From assembly GCF_031344075.1 (NCBI RefSeq), contig NZ_JAVJAN010000010.1, forward strand, positions 1 to 64,000: a stretch of DNA of 64,000 bases. The letters run 5' to 3'. The notes under the pieces are model-generated. The model was not told the origin of the DNA. It did no database searches and saw nothing but the letters and a program-made list of their open reading frames with translations. Both the position numbers and the translations under genes were made by a program. Source of the DNA: Clostridium aquiflavi (GTDB taxonomy: Bacteria > Bacillota > Clostridia > Clostridiales > Clostridiaceae). Below are positions 1 through 8,948 of the stretch, in pieces (positions within the stretch are counted from its first letter, which is position 1; each line of letters begins with the position of its first letter).

Positions 1-2
1 CA

Positions 3-578
3 AATATAAATACAATAAAAACTGCGCTTAATTATATAAATAGTGGTACTACAACTATAAGTTATTATGAAACACTAGGAATAAAAACAGTAAATTCAAG
101 TAATGCATCGGCAGTAAAAACTGCAATATTAGCAGCTAAAAAAGAAAAGAAAAATAATTTAACAAAATCAGAAATAAAACAAGTATTAGAAGATACATTA
201 AAAGTTAAAGCTGTGAAAGCTAGAAGTATTTTAATGGAAGAACCTAAAATAAAAAATACAGCCAATGAAAACAAGGAAAATGAAGAAAAAGTTAAAGAAG
301 TAACAAATTCAAAAGTAGATGATATAAATAAAAAAGAAGAATCAAATATTTTACAAGAAAATATAAATGATATAAAATTATCAGATAAATTAGATTCAGA
401 AAAACAAGATAATAAAAAAATAAGTGTAGAAGAAAATATAGATTCAACAAAATCATCTGTTGAAAAAGTTGATTTAATTAATAAAGATGATAATAAACAA
501 GAAGTAAAAGAAAATAAAAAACTTGATGAAAAACAAAAGGAAATTATTACAGAGAAAGCAATAGAAAAAGCTAATTAG
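3..578 (+). CDS. C-terminal part of a surface-type protein (5' end outside window)
   Basis: The frame is open from the first bases of the window, so the gene starts upstream. The first ~70 visible residues contain a segment (NSSNASAVKTAILAAKKEK) of the kind found in repeated modules of clostridial cell-surface proteins. The last ~120 residues are an extremely Lys/Glu/Asn/Asp-rich, low-complexity and probably unstructured tail. No LPXTG motif or membrane anchor is visible at the C-terminus. A strong terminator follows about 100 bp downstream. The surface location is inferred from composition; the function is unknown. Confidence 0.6.
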   Translation, partial: NINTIKTALNYINSGTTTISYYETLGIKTVNSSNASAVKTAILAAKKEKKNNLTKSEIKQVLEDTLKVKAVKARSILMEEPKIKNTANENKENEEKVKEVTNSKVDDINKKEESNILQENINDIKLSDKLDSEKQDNKKISVEENIDSTKSSVEKVDLINKDDNKQEVKENKKLDEKQKEIITEKAIEKAN

Positions 579-671
579 TTTAAAATTTATAATTGTGCTT
601 TTAATGTAATGAATATTGAAAGAGTTGCATCAAAGCAATTTTGATATACATTTGATACACATTGGTAAATG

Positions 672-716
672 AAAAAAAGGAATTCAATCTAAATAAGAAT
701 TGAATTCCTTTTTTTA
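672..716 (+). terminator. Rho-independent terminator
   Basis: Stem AAAAAGGAATTCAAT pairs with ATTGAATTCCTTTTT and is followed by a T-run. It ends the surface-protein gene. The rest of the 579-1034 gap holds a fragment of the dispersed inverted-repeat element (925-967) and the upstream region of the next operon. Confidence 0.9.
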
Positions 717-924
717 TGCATATTAATATTATTTTCATAAATTGATGCAAAATATAATGCATAAATTAAGAAACAATTAAAAATCATTTCGAAAGAACTG
801 CATACTTTTTTTTATTAGTAATATGTATGTAATGTAGTTAATATTTCTAAAAAATATTAAAAATAATATAAATTATTAATAAGTGATGCTTTATGATGAT
901 TTTTATATATGAATAAATAAAACA

Positions 925-967
925 TGGGGAGTAATTGAACTTAGGAATTCTAAAATGAGTACAGTTC
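925..967 (+). repeat. Fragment of dispersed MITE-like element (internal part)
   Basis: The core GAGTAATTGAACTTAGGAAT...CTAAAATGAGTA matches the interior of the complete element at 50187-50354. The terminal GGCT end is not recognisable. A related half-copy in the same orientation lies just after the next two genes (3670-3762). Confidence 0.6.
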
Positions 968-1034
968 AGTTATTTTGTGTGTTCTAAATATAAAACACTA
1001 ACTTATTAATATAAAAATTTAAGGAGTTGAAGGT

Positions 1035-2249
1035 ATGTCAGATAAAAATTATGAATTGGGCACTGAAGAAAGACAAGGTTGGATGGACAATTACTTTTTT
1101 AGACCTAGAGGAATTGGATTTACTGAAAATGGTACTGTACCTTTAGATAGTGCAGAAATGAGTGCTTATAATATTGCTAAGTCATGCTATCAAATATATC
1201 CTGAAGTTTTTAATTTAAATTATATCTCAGAGGTAACTAAAGTAGAGAAAGAAGAAATAAAAAAGAGAATTAGAAGAATGTATGATGAGCATTTGATTAT
1301 GTTTGTTATGAATCCAGCTACCCAAGTTTATGGTTGGGGGCTTTATTATTGGGTAGTTAAACTAAAAGAAGGTACTACTAAGGAACAAAAGGCAGTTCTT
1401 TCTAAATGGTTCCAAGATAAAGATGACATATGTACAGGCTATGAAACAGATGGTGAATTTGATTTCTTTAATGGAAATCATATGAGAGTATTGGATAATT
1501 TATTGAGTGATGTAATAGCTCCATGGAAGGAAAATGAATATGTTGACTACGTACATTTATGTCCTATAAGAAGAGACGTAAGAGAATCAAATGTGAATAT
1601 GTGGGATGCTAAAGGTGATGGATATAGAAAACATGTATGGGGAAAAGATCAGATAAAAAAATTATTTGAAGTTCAAGATAAAATAGATGAAATAGATTTT
1701 GCAATAATAGATGCTATAAATAGTACAGAATCAATTGGTGATATGTTAGATTATGATGTTTTAGCACAGTTATCAGGATTAGATAGTGAAACTATGAAAA
1801 AAGATTTGATTAAAATAGTTGATGATAAGAGAATAATACTTCCAATGATTTATTTAAACTTTAGAGCTTTAGGTTTAAGCATGAAGATGTACTTGATAAG
1901 GTTATTCCAAATAATACCTAGTGCCAGAAAGGCTGAAATTGTTGATGAATTATCAGAAATATCAGAATTAAATAATGTATTAGAATTTAGTGATTCTTTA
2001 TATGACATAATGGTTACTGCTTATAATGAATTAACTGATTTAGATAAAATAAGAGATATATTAGATGGATATGGAGAAATTGAAGAAATTAAAGAAGCTG
2101 ATACTAAAAGGCAATATAGAAGATGGGTATGTCGTTTAGATGATGAAAATGGATATTGGGAAGAATGTGTATTTACAGATGATTTCCTTCAAGATAGAAC
2201 ACAGTATAATACAGTAAGATGCTGTAATAGTGTAAGGGAGGGAAAATAA
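1035..2249 (+). CDS. Tandem Lrp/AsnC-type regulator-like protein
   Basis: This 404-aa protein contains two consecutive Lrp-like modules. The first has a helix-turn-helix at about residues 60-95 (NLNYISEVTKVEKEEIKKRI) followed by an RAM-like segment. The second starts with IDEIDFAIIDAI near residue 217 and has its own helix-turn-helix and ligand-sensor-like region. Lrp proteins are normally ~150 aa, so this is a duplicated form. The start has a good ribosome binding site (AAGGAGTTGAAGGT). The stop codon is directly followed by the start of the acyl-CoA synthetase-like gene, so the two are translationally linked. Inference: it senses an amino or organic acid and controls or modulates its partner. 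Confidence 0.7.
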   Translation: MSDKNYELGTEERQGWMDNYFFRPRGIGFTENGTVPLDSAEMSAYNIAKSCYQIYPEVFNLNYISEVTKVEKEEIKKRIRRMYDEHLIMFVMNPATQVYGWGLYYWVVKLKEGTTKEQKAVLSKWFQDKDDICTGYETDGEFDFFNGNHMRVLDNLLSDVIAPWKENEYVDYVHLCPIRRDVRESNVNMWDAKGDGYRKHVWGKDQIKKLFEVQDKIDEIDFAIIDAINSTESIGDMLDYDVLAQLSGLDSETMKKDLIKIVDDKRIILPMIYLNFRALGLSMKMYLIRLFQIIPSARKAEIVDELSEISELNNVLEFSDSLYDIMVTAYNELTDLDKIRDILDGYGEIEEIKEADTKRQYRRWVCRLDDENGYWEECVFTDDFLQDRTQYNTVRCCNSVREGK

Positions 2250-3665
2250 ATGAAGGTTGAATTTGCTCGTGATTATGTAGTTAATAACTTAAAGTATGCG
2301 TTGAATCCTAAATCAATAGCTGTTGTAGGTGCTAGTAGATATGATACTAAAGTTGGATATAAGGTAATTCAAGGACTAAATAATTGGGGATATAAAGGCA
2401 AAATATATCCAGTAAATCCTAGAGCTGATTATGTATGTAACTTAAAAGCTTATAAGAGAGTAATTGATATTCCAGATGAAATAGATTTAGTTTTTATAGC
2501 AGTTCCAGCTCATATTGTAAAAATGATACTTAAACAATGCGTTGAGAAGAAAGTTAAAATAGTTGTTATAGCAACTAGTGCATTTAAGGAAATTGGAAGA
2601 GGAGAGCTTCAAAATGAATTAACTCAATATTGTAGAGATAATGAACTTCCATTGATAGGTCCAAATCTTGTTGGAATGGGAAGTCCTTATTTGAATTTTA
2701 ATTGTGGATTCATACCTTACTTACCAATCAAGGGGCCAGTGGCTATGATTTCACAATCAGGTGCTAACCTTTTAGCAGCGCTTGGAACCTCTCAAAGTGA
2801 CCACTTTGGAATGAGCTTCTTTGTTGGTCTTGGTAATAAAGCTGATGTAGATTTTTGTGAATTTATAAGTTATGCAGGAATAGATGAAAATACTAAATGT
2901 CTATCTGTATATATTGAAGGGCTAGATAGTCCAGAAGCATTTATAGATGTATGTAAGAAGTTTAATCATAAAAAACCAATAGTTACAATAAAAGTTGGTG
3001 GATCTAAGATAGGAGTTAAAGCCGCCTTTGCACATACTGCATCTGAAAATGAAGGAACTGATGATGCGTATTACGATGAGATATTTGAAGAAGCAGGTGC
3101 AATAAGAGCAACAACATGGCAAGAATTTCTAGATATTTCTTTAGCACTTGGAAGTGAGCCTTCATTAAAAGGTGAAAACGTTGTTATGATAACTAATGGG
3201 GGAGGATCTGGATTATTAAGTTGTGACCATTTTGAAAGATGTGGAATGCCACTTAAAGAATTAAAGGAAATATCACCAGGGCTTGGAGAAAGAATTAAGG
3301 CTTATATGCCTATGTTTGGATCACCATTAAATCCAGTAGATATTTCAGGAACAGCATCTCCAATACAATATAAAGGTGCATTTACACAAGCTATGAGAGA
3401 TCCAAATGTAAATGGCGTTTTAGGATCAATTTGTCCAACAGCAGTAACAGATGTTGATGCTGTAGTTGATATTGTAATAGAACTTCATGAGACATATAAG
3501 CATTTAAATAAACCATTTATTATGGAATGTCAAGGTGGAGAAGAGTGTCATAGAGCAATAATGAAGTTAAGAGATCATGGAATACCAGCATATCCAACAG
3601 CAGAACAATCAGTAAATGCTATGTTGGCATTATGGAAATATGGAAAAATTAAAGGGGATATTTAA
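2250..3665 (+). CDS. CoA-binding acyl-CoA synthetase (NDP-forming) alpha-subunit-like protein
   Basis: The N-terminus (PKSIAVVGASRYDTKVGYKV) is the CoA-binding Rossmann fold of the succinyl-CoA synthetase/ADP-forming acetyl-CoA synthetase family. The middle carries the ligase-CoA segment (GPVAMISQSGAN), and the loop AFAHTASENEGTDDAYY contains the expected phosphorylatable histidine. At 471 aa it has the alpha part only; the ATP-grasp beta half is absent and no beta-subunit gene lies nearby. It starts immediately after the tandem-Lrp gene. Either the beta subunit is encoded elsewhere or the protein has a non-classical role. The family assignment is firm, the substrate is unknown. Confidence 0.75.
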   Translation: MKVEFARDYVVNNLKYALNPKSIAVVGASRYDTKVGYKVIQGLNNWGYKGKIYPVNPRADYVCNLKAYKRVIDIPDEIDLVFIAVPAHIVKMILKQCVEKKVKIVVIATSAFKEIGRGELQNELTQYCRDNELPLIGPNLVGMGSPYLNFNCGFIPYLPIKGPVAMISQSGANLLAALGTSQSDHFGMSFFVGLGNKADVDFCEFISYAGIDENTKCLSVYIEGLDSPEAFIDVCKKFNHKKPIVTIKVGGSKIGVKAAFAHTASENEGTDDAYYDEIFEEAGAIRATTWQEFLDISLALGSEPSLKGENVVMITNGGGSGLLSCDHFERCGMPLKELKEISPGLGERIKAYMPMFGSPLNPVDISGTASPIQYKGAFTQAMRDPNVNGVLGSICPTAVTDVDAVVDIVIELHETYKHLNKPFIMECQGGEECHRAIMKLRDHGIPAYPTAEQSVNAMLALWKYGKIKGDI

Positions 3666-3669
3666 TGTA

Positions 3670-3762
3670 GATACTGCTTTTGTAGAGTGTTAATATATGC
3701 ATAAGCAAAGTGAACTAATAAATTGAATTTAGGAACACTAAAATGAGTACAGTTCCATCTTA
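3670..3762 (+). repeat. Half-copy of dispersed MITE-like element
   Basis: Left end and interior of the repeat: GTGTTAATATATGCATAAGC, then AATTGAATTTAGGAA and CTAAAATGAGTACAGTT. The right terminal repeat is missing or diverged. Together with 925-967 it brackets the Lrp/acyl-CoA synthetase pair in direct orientation. Confidence 0.7.
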
Positions 3763-3821
3763 ATAAATGAAGTTGAAAGAATAATTTTAGTTAGAGAAAG
3801 TAAAATTATTGTTATGATAAG

Positions 3822-3854
3822 AAATAGTAGTTTCATGTGGACTACTATTTTTTT
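3822..3854 (+). terminator. Rho-independent terminator
   Basis: AATAGTAGT pairs with ACTACTATT and a run of T follows. It lies between the acyl-CoA synthetase-like gene and the Rieske oxidoreductase gene. Confidence 0.75.
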
Positions 3855-3953
3855 GAGTTATAAATATATTTTATGAACTTTTAGGTATATTCATTAAAAT
3901 ACATAATTGTATATATTTTTTTAAAAATGGAATATTAAAAATGAGGTGATTTT

Positions 3954-5393
3954 ATGAAATCGGTATGGAGTGAAAGTTGTAAATTTAGAAGAAGAGAAGT
4001 TTTAAATAAAAATATAAAAACTGATATTTTAATTATTGGAGCAGGAATATCAGGAATATTAACAGCATATATGTTAAAGCAAAATGGTAAAGATGTAGTT
4101 TTAATTGATGCAGATGAAATAGCAAGCGGAAATACAAAAAATACTACTGCAAAGATAACATCTCAACATGATTTAATTTACGATAAATTAATATCTGAAT
4201 TTGGAGAAGAAAATGCTAGGCAATACGCAATGGCAAATGAATTTGCTATAAAAAAGTATAAAGAAATTATTGAAGAAAGAAAAATAGAATGTGACTTTGA
4301 AGAGAAGCCAGCATATGTATATTCTCTAAATGAAATAGATAATCTTAAAGAAGAAGTAGAAGCGTCTAACAGGTTAGGGATTAACTCAGAGTTTGTAGAA
4401 AAAGCTAATCTTCCTTTTGAAATTAAAGGAGCTATTAAATTTAATAATCAAGCACAATTTAATCCACTTAAATTCTTAAAAGACATTTCAAAGGATTTAA
4501 TTATCTATGAAAATACTAGGGCATTGGAAATTAAAGAAAATTTGGTAATTACAAATAGAGGAAATATAACTGCAAATAATATAGTGGTAGCAACACATTA
4601 TCCAATAATGAATGCACCTGGATATTATTTTATGAAAATGCATCAAGAAAGATCCTATGTTATAGCATTAGAAAATGTGAATGATATTGATGGTATGTAC
4701 ATAGATGTTGATAAAGGTGGATATTCTTTTAGAACATATAAAGGCTTACTATTATTAGGAGGTATAAAACAGAGAACAGGAGAAAATGAAAATGGTGGAA
4801 GCTATGATGAGTTAAGAAAAGTTGCAAAAGAATTATACCCAAATTCAAAAGAAAAGTATCATTGGTCAGCTCAAGATTGTATGACTGTGGATGGAATACC
4901 TTACATAGGCAAATATTCTGATGAAACCCCTAATATATATGTTGCCACAGGATTTAATAAATGGGGAATGACAAGTTCTATGGTGTCAGCTATGATAATA
5001 TCAGATATGATATTAGGAAAAGAAAATGATTTTTCAGAAATATTTTCTCCCAAAAGATTTGATTTATCATTATCAATAAATAATATTGCTAAAGATATAA
5101 GCGAAACAGCTAAGAACTTTATTGCACAAAAAATATATATTCCAAGCAGCACTATAGAACATATTAAAAATGGGCATGCTGGAATTGTTGAATATAATGG
5201 AGATAAGGTCGGAGTTTACAAAAATAATGAAGGAAAAGAATTTATTGTATCAACAAAATGTGCTCACTTAGGATGCCAACTTCATTGGAATGCAGATGAA
5301 TTAACATGGGATTGTCCATGTCATGGATCAAGATTTGATTATAAAGGACGATTATTAGGAAGTCCTGCAACTAAAGGACTTGTAGATGATTAA
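3954..5393 (+). CDS. FAD-dependent oxidoreductase with C-terminal Rieske [2Fe-2S] domain
   Basis: The N-terminal dinucleotide-binding motif DILIIGAGISGILTAYML (from about residue 25) opens a DadA/glycine-oxidase-like FAD fold. The C-terminus is a Rieske domain with ligands C436-x-H438 and C454-x2-H457, plus C441 and C456, which can form the Rieske disulfide. At 479 aa it is close to the usual ~500 aa of this two-domain family. It stands alone between two terminator-bounded units. The family is known as an oxidoreductase of unassigned substrate; a membrane-independent cytosolic role is inferred from the lack of a signal peptide or membrane segments. Confidence 0.85.
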   Translation: MKSVWSESCKFRRREVLNKNIKTDILIIGAGISGILTAYMLKQNGKDVVLIDADEIASGNTKNTTAKITSQHDLIYDKLISEFGEENARQYAMANEFAIKKYKEIIEERKIECDFEEKPAYVYSLNEIDNLKEEVEASNRLGINSEFVEKANLPFEIKGAIKFNNQAQFNPLKFLKDISKDLIIYENTRALEIKENLVITNRGNITANNIVVATHYPIMNAPGYYFMKMHQERSYVIALENVNDIDGMYIDVDKGGYSFRTYKGLLLLGGIKQRTGENENGGSYDELRKVAKELYPNSKEKYHWSAQDCMTVDGIPYIGKYSDETPNIYVATGFNKWGMTSSMVSAMIISDMILGKENDFSEIFSPKRFDLSLSINNIAKDISETAKNFIAQKIYIPSSTIEHIKNGHAGIVEYNGDKVGVYKNNEGKEFIVSTKCAHLGCQLHWNADELTWDCPCHGSRFDYKGRLLGSPATKGLVDD

Positions 5394-5509
5394 ATAAGCA
5401 TAATCATAAGTTAGCATAGTATAAAAAATAGCATAGAGACTTGAAATTGAAAAATTGTTAATTATGTTGTAAATGGGAAAGTATAAGAATGATTAAAATA
5501 TTTAGTTAA

Positions 5510-5591
5510 TATTATTTTTATTGTGAAAAAACAACATTATGATATTATTTTTATTGCGGAAAAAACAATATTATGATATTGTTTTATTATG
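5510..5591 (+). repeat. Short tandem repeat, ~34-bp unit, about 2.5 copies
   Basis: The unit ATATTATTTTTATTG.GAAAAAACAA.ATTATG occurs at about 5510-5541 and 5542-5575, with a partial third copy to 5591, just upstream of sstT. It might influence expression by slippage, but that is inference. Confidence 0.7.
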
Positions 5592-5625
5592 TTTTTTAAC
5601 AATATGACAAATATAAGGGGGCAAA

Positions 5626-6840
5626 ATGAAAAGATTAATAGAGAAATGGAATAATATAAGTTTAGTTAAAAGAATAATATTAGGTCTAATATTAGGAATA
5701 ATAATTGCATTAACAATTCCAAATTTAGGGGCGCCAATATCAATATTGGGATCATTATTTGTAGGTGCATTAAAGGCAATAGCTCCATTATTAGTATTTT
5801 TCTTAGTAATGGCTGCACTTTCTCAGTATAAAGAAGGTAAAAAGACTAATATGAAGTCAGTTATATTATTATATCTTTTAGGAACACTTTCAGCAGGAGT
5901 AGTTGGAGTTATTGGTAGTTTTCTATTCCCTGTTAAATTAGTTCTTACAACAAGTGTAGAAAACTTAACACCACCAAGTGGAGTAGGAGAAGTATTAAAT
6001 AATTTATTAATGAGTATAGTATCTAATCCAGTTAATGCACTTTCTAATGCTAATTATATAGGAATATTATTTTGGGCAGTAATTTTAGGTCTTGCTCTAA
6101 AAAATGCTAATGAAGGTTCTAAGGAAGTTATAGTAAATATTTCAGATGCTATATCACAAGTAGTAAGATGGATAATTAATTTAGCTCCATTTGGAATAAT
6201 GGGACTTGTATTTGATAGCATATCTAAGCAAGGGATAGAATCATTACTTAAATACGGACAATTGATATTAGTATTAGTTGGATGTATGGCATTTTTTGCT
6301 TTAGTGATAAACCCAATAATAACTTTTATAGCAATACGTAAAAATCCATATCCCCTTGTTATTAAATGCTTAAAAGATAGTGGGATTACAGCATTTTTCA
6401 CTCGTAGTTCAGCGGCTAATATACCTGTAAATATGAAATTATGTAAGGAGCTTGGACTAAACGAAGATACATATTCAATTTCTATACCGCTTGGAGCAAC
6501 TATAAATATGGGAGGCGCTGCTATAACTATATCAGTATTAGCACTTGCTGCAACTAATACTCTAGGTATAACAGTAGATATTGGAACTACTATAATACTT
6601 ACTTTATTATCAGCTGTCAGTGCATGTGGAACTTCAGGAGTAGCAGGAGGATCATTATTATTAGTACCACTTGCTTGTAGTTTATTTGGTATTCCAAATG
6701 ATATTGCTATGCAGGTAGTTGGTGTTGGATTTATAATTGGAGTTATACAAGATTCTTGTGAAACTGCACTTAATTCTTCAACAGATGTACTTTACACTGC
6801 AGTAGCTGACTTTGTACAAAAACATAAGTTAAAATCATAA
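5626..6840 (+). CDS. sstT: Serine/threonine:Na+ symporter SstT
   Basis: The 404-aa polytopic protein belongs to the dicarboxylate/amino acid:cation symporter family. Visible landmarks are the serine-rich hairpin region (ITAFFTRSSAANIPVNM), the NMGGAAITISVLALAA segment matching the NMDGT-type unwound helix, and the C-terminal DSCETALNSSTDVLYTA region typical of SstT. About eight to ten hydrophobic segments are evident. The start is supported by AAGGGGGCAAA just upstream. It imports serine and threonine with sodium at the cell membrane. It is monocistronic with its own terminator. Confidence 0.9.
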   Translation: MKRLIEKWNNISLVKRIILGLILGIIIALTIPNLGAPISILGSLFVGALKAIAPLLVFFLVMAALSQYKEGKKTNMKSVILLYLLGTLSAGVVGVIGSFLFPVKLVLTTSVENLTPPSGVGEVLNNLLMSIVSNPVNALSNANYIGILFWAVILGLALKNANEGSKEVIVNISDAISQVVRWIINLAPFGIMGLVFDSISKQGIESLLKYGQLILVLVGCMAFFALVINPIITFIAIRKNPYPLVIKCLKDSGITAFFTRSSAANIPVNMKLCKELGLNEDTYSISIPLGATINMGGAAITISVLALAATNTLGITVDIGTTIILTLLSAVSACGTSGVAGGSLLLVPLACSLFGIPNDIAMQVVGVGFIIGVIQDSCETALNSSTDVLYTAVADFVQKHKLKS

Positions 6841-6878
6841 TAATAGTTTAGTCAACTAATAAAAGTTTATTTTAGTAG

Positions 6879-6917
6879 AACTCTTACTTGTATTAAATAT
6901 ACAGGTGAGAGTTTTTT
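6879..6917 (+). terminator. Rho-independent terminator of sstT
   Basis: AACTCTTACTTGTA pairs with TACAGGTGAGAGTT (including wobble pairs) and is followed by TTTTTT. Confidence 0.85.
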
Positions 6918-6972
6918 ATGTTAGGTTATTATAAATAGTTTAATAATTTTATATGCCTGACATCAACAATGA

Positions 6973-7049
6973 AACCAACCACGATGAACTGCCCCCTGTC
7001 TACTTGACAGGGGCAGTTCACAATACTAATGCAAGTGTTGTCGTTGGTT
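6973..7049. repeat. Nested inverted repeat, possible IS-end relic
   Basis: The inner hairpin at 6985-7020 is TGAACTGCCCC(C)TGTC / GACAGGGGCAGTTCA with one bulged C. Outer arms AACCAAC (6973-6979) and GTTGGTT (7043-7049) enclose it. The segment is clearly richer in G+C than its surroundings. The TGAACTGCCCC end resembles terminal repeats of IS3-family elements; that link is from memory and unverified. It lies between two convergent genes and could also stop transcription. Confidence 0.6.
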
Positions 7050-7074
7050 ATTTTAGTCTAGCTTATATTTTTTA

Positions 7075-7692
7075 TTATTTATAATGAGATATATCGCCAT
7101 ACAATAATATTTTAGATATCCCATCATCAATACATATCTTGGAAAGACTAGCTGGTTCTATATCTGAATTATTACCAATATCACATATATTTTGATTCTT
7201 AAAATATGACATGATAACTTTTAAAGTAATTCGATGTGTTACAATGGCCACATTTTTACCTTGATTTAAATTAATAATATTTTCAATTGTAGGTATAACT
7301 CTATTTTTAAATTTTTCATAGGATTCACCTTCCCCAGTTGGAACATATAGTATAGGGTTATTCCAAAAGTCACTCCAAGGTTGAGAATATTTATTAATGA
7401 TATCTATCTGTTTCATGCCCTCCCATTCGCCCATATGAATTTCTCTCAGTTCCTTTTTTGTATGAATAGGGATATTTCGATTACCTTTGATAATTTTAGC
7501 TGTATCATAAGCACGTTTGCTTTCACTAGAGTATATTAAATCGATTTTTTCTTTAACAAGTCTATCATGTAATTTTTGGGCTTGAGTCATACCGAGTTTT
7601 GTTAGAGGAGAATCTCTATGTCCTTGCATTCGTGTTTCTAGATTCCACTCTGTTTGACCATGTCTAATAAAATATATAATAGTTTGTCCCAT
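7075..7692 (-). CDS. Histidine phosphatase family protein (phosphoglycerate mutase-like)
   Basis: The 205-aa protein carries the catalytic RHGQTEWN motif near residue 10 with the phosphohistidine, a GEGES segment near residue 105, and the second catalytic histidine in IVTHRITLKVIM near 150. These define the cofactor-dependent PGM/broad-specificity phosphatase fold. A AGGAGG box precedes the start. It is convergent with sstT and divergent from the LysR gene. The natural substrate cannot be told from sequence (CobC, GpmB or PhoE-like phosphatases are all possible). Confidence 0.85.
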   Translation of the reverse strand: MGQTIIYFIRHGQTEWNLETRMQGHRDSPLTKLGMTQAQKLHDRLVKEKIDLIYSSESKRAYDTAKIIKGNRNIPIHTKKELREIHMGEWEGMKQIDIINKYSQPWSDFWNNPILYVPTGEGESYEKFKNRVIPTIENIINLNQGKNVAIVTHRITLKVIMSYFKNQNICDIGNNSDIEPASLSKICIDDGISKILLYGDISHYK

Positions 7693-7825
7693 ATTTTCCT
7701 CCTAAATATTTATTATAAGTAATGCCGACAATAATTTATAATAAGAGTATAACGGGAAAATACTTATATGTATAATATATGTTATTATATGATTCATAAA
7801 TAAAATGTATGAATGGAGACAAAAT

Positions 7826-8722
7826 ATGAATTTACATGGATTAAGATTATTTTATACAGTGGCTAAAACAGGAAGCGTAACAGTTGCATCGGAGCAACTA
7901 AAAATTAGTCAACCAGCAATTACATCACAGATCAAAAAATTTGAAAAAGAAAATGAGATAACATTATTTTTGCCGCAAGGTAGAGGTATTTGTTTAAGTG
8001 AAATAGGTGAGCAATTGGCAAAAGAAGCCGGCTTGATTTTTAAAATAGAAGATAGAATAGAGACATTAATAAAAAATTATAAACAAGGGAAAAATGGTAC
8101 TTTGAAAATAACAGGTAATTATCTTTCAACTAATTTTTTGATACCTATGTGGGTAGCCAGTTTAAAACAAGAAAATGAAGATATAAATATTGAAATTAAC
8201 ACTATGAATACTGAAGATGCTATTAATTATCTTATTTCATATCAGGTAGATGTGGCAATTTTAGGAGGTGGCGCAATGAAGTATATAGATAAAATTAATG
8301 TTACCAAAATAAAGGATGATGATTTATGGTTTGTAGCTTCTCCTAATCACAAATATGCCAATAAAAAAGTTAGTTTAGCTGATATTATGTTGGAATCATT
8401 TATAATGAGGGAAAAAGGAAGCCATGCAAGAGTACTTTTGGAATCTCTTTGCTATACCTATGGTATTGGACTACCTAAAATAGCAATTGAATTTAATGGA
8501 TTGCATGAAACACTTATGGCTTCTACATCTGGTTATGGCGTGAGTTTTTGTTCTTCAATAGCAGTTAAAGAATTTGTTAATATGGGAAAATTATCAAGAA
8601 TTTATGTAGATCATATCAATCTTAAAAATGAAATTGTTATTTGTGTACGTAAGAATGAAGAAATCTCATCTTTAGTTAAGAATTTTATGTCTATTATTAA
8701 AGCAGATTGTTTATCGGATTAA
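7826..8722 (+). CDS. LysR family transcriptional regulator
   Basis: The N-terminal winged helix (MNLHGLRLFYTVAKTGSVTV, then ISQPAITSQIKKFE) is classical LysR, followed by a substrate-binding-like effector domain to ~298 aa. The ATG at 7826 was chosen over the in-frame ATG at 7805 because GGAGAC lies 8 nt before it and family proteins begin at this point. It is transcribed divergently from the phosphatase gene, a common LysR target layout. Effector unknown. A remnant of a second LysR gene follows directly. Confidence 0.85.
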   Translation: MNLHGLRLFYTVAKTGSVTVASEQLKISQPAITSQIKKFEKENEITLFLPQGRGICLSEIGEQLAKEAGLIFKIEDRIETLIKNYKQGKNGTLKITGNYLSTNFLIPMWVASLKQENEDINIEINTMNTEDAINYLISYQVDVAILGGGAMKYIDKINVTKIKDDDLWFVASPNHKYANKKVSLADIMLESFIMREKGSHARVLLESLCYTYGIGLPKIAIEFNGLHETLMASTSGYGVSFCSSIAVKEFVNMGKLSRIYVDHINLKNEIVICVRKNEEISSLVKNFMSIIKADCLSD

Positions 8723-8759
8723 GGGCTATAATGCTGATATGAATTATAAAGCGTAAGGG

Positions 8760-8888
8760 ATTATTTATGGATTTGGAGTTGCTTTTATTTCTGATTATTG
8801 GTGGAATAATGATGAAAAAAGGTCACTTATAAAGATAGAACTTAAGGATTCTTTTTGCAATAGAATAATTGGATTGTCTAATAAATAA
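8760..8888 (+). pseudogene. Remnant of a LysR-type effector domain
   Basis: The frame encodes IIYGFGVAFISDYWWNNDEK, then SLIKIELKDSF, ending in NRIIGLSNK and stop. The pattern G-GVAFIS...L..I.L.D....R is the end of a LysR effector-binding domain. An in-frame stop lies just before it and no start is available, so only the 3' end of a gene survives. It is not part of the intact LysR gene upstream, which has its own complete C-terminus. Confidence 0.6.
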
Positions 8889-8890
8889 AA

Positions 8891-8926
8891 GGTTGTCCAA
8901 AATTAAAATTTTAGACAACTTTTTTC
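8891..8926. terminator. Bidirectional terminator
   Basis: GTTGTCCAAAATT pairs with AATTTTAGACAAC (one mismatch) and is flanked by A- and T-runs. It separates the LysR side from the convergent DegV gene. Confidence 0.8.
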
Positions 8927-8948
8927 TAATATCAAAATTAACATGATA

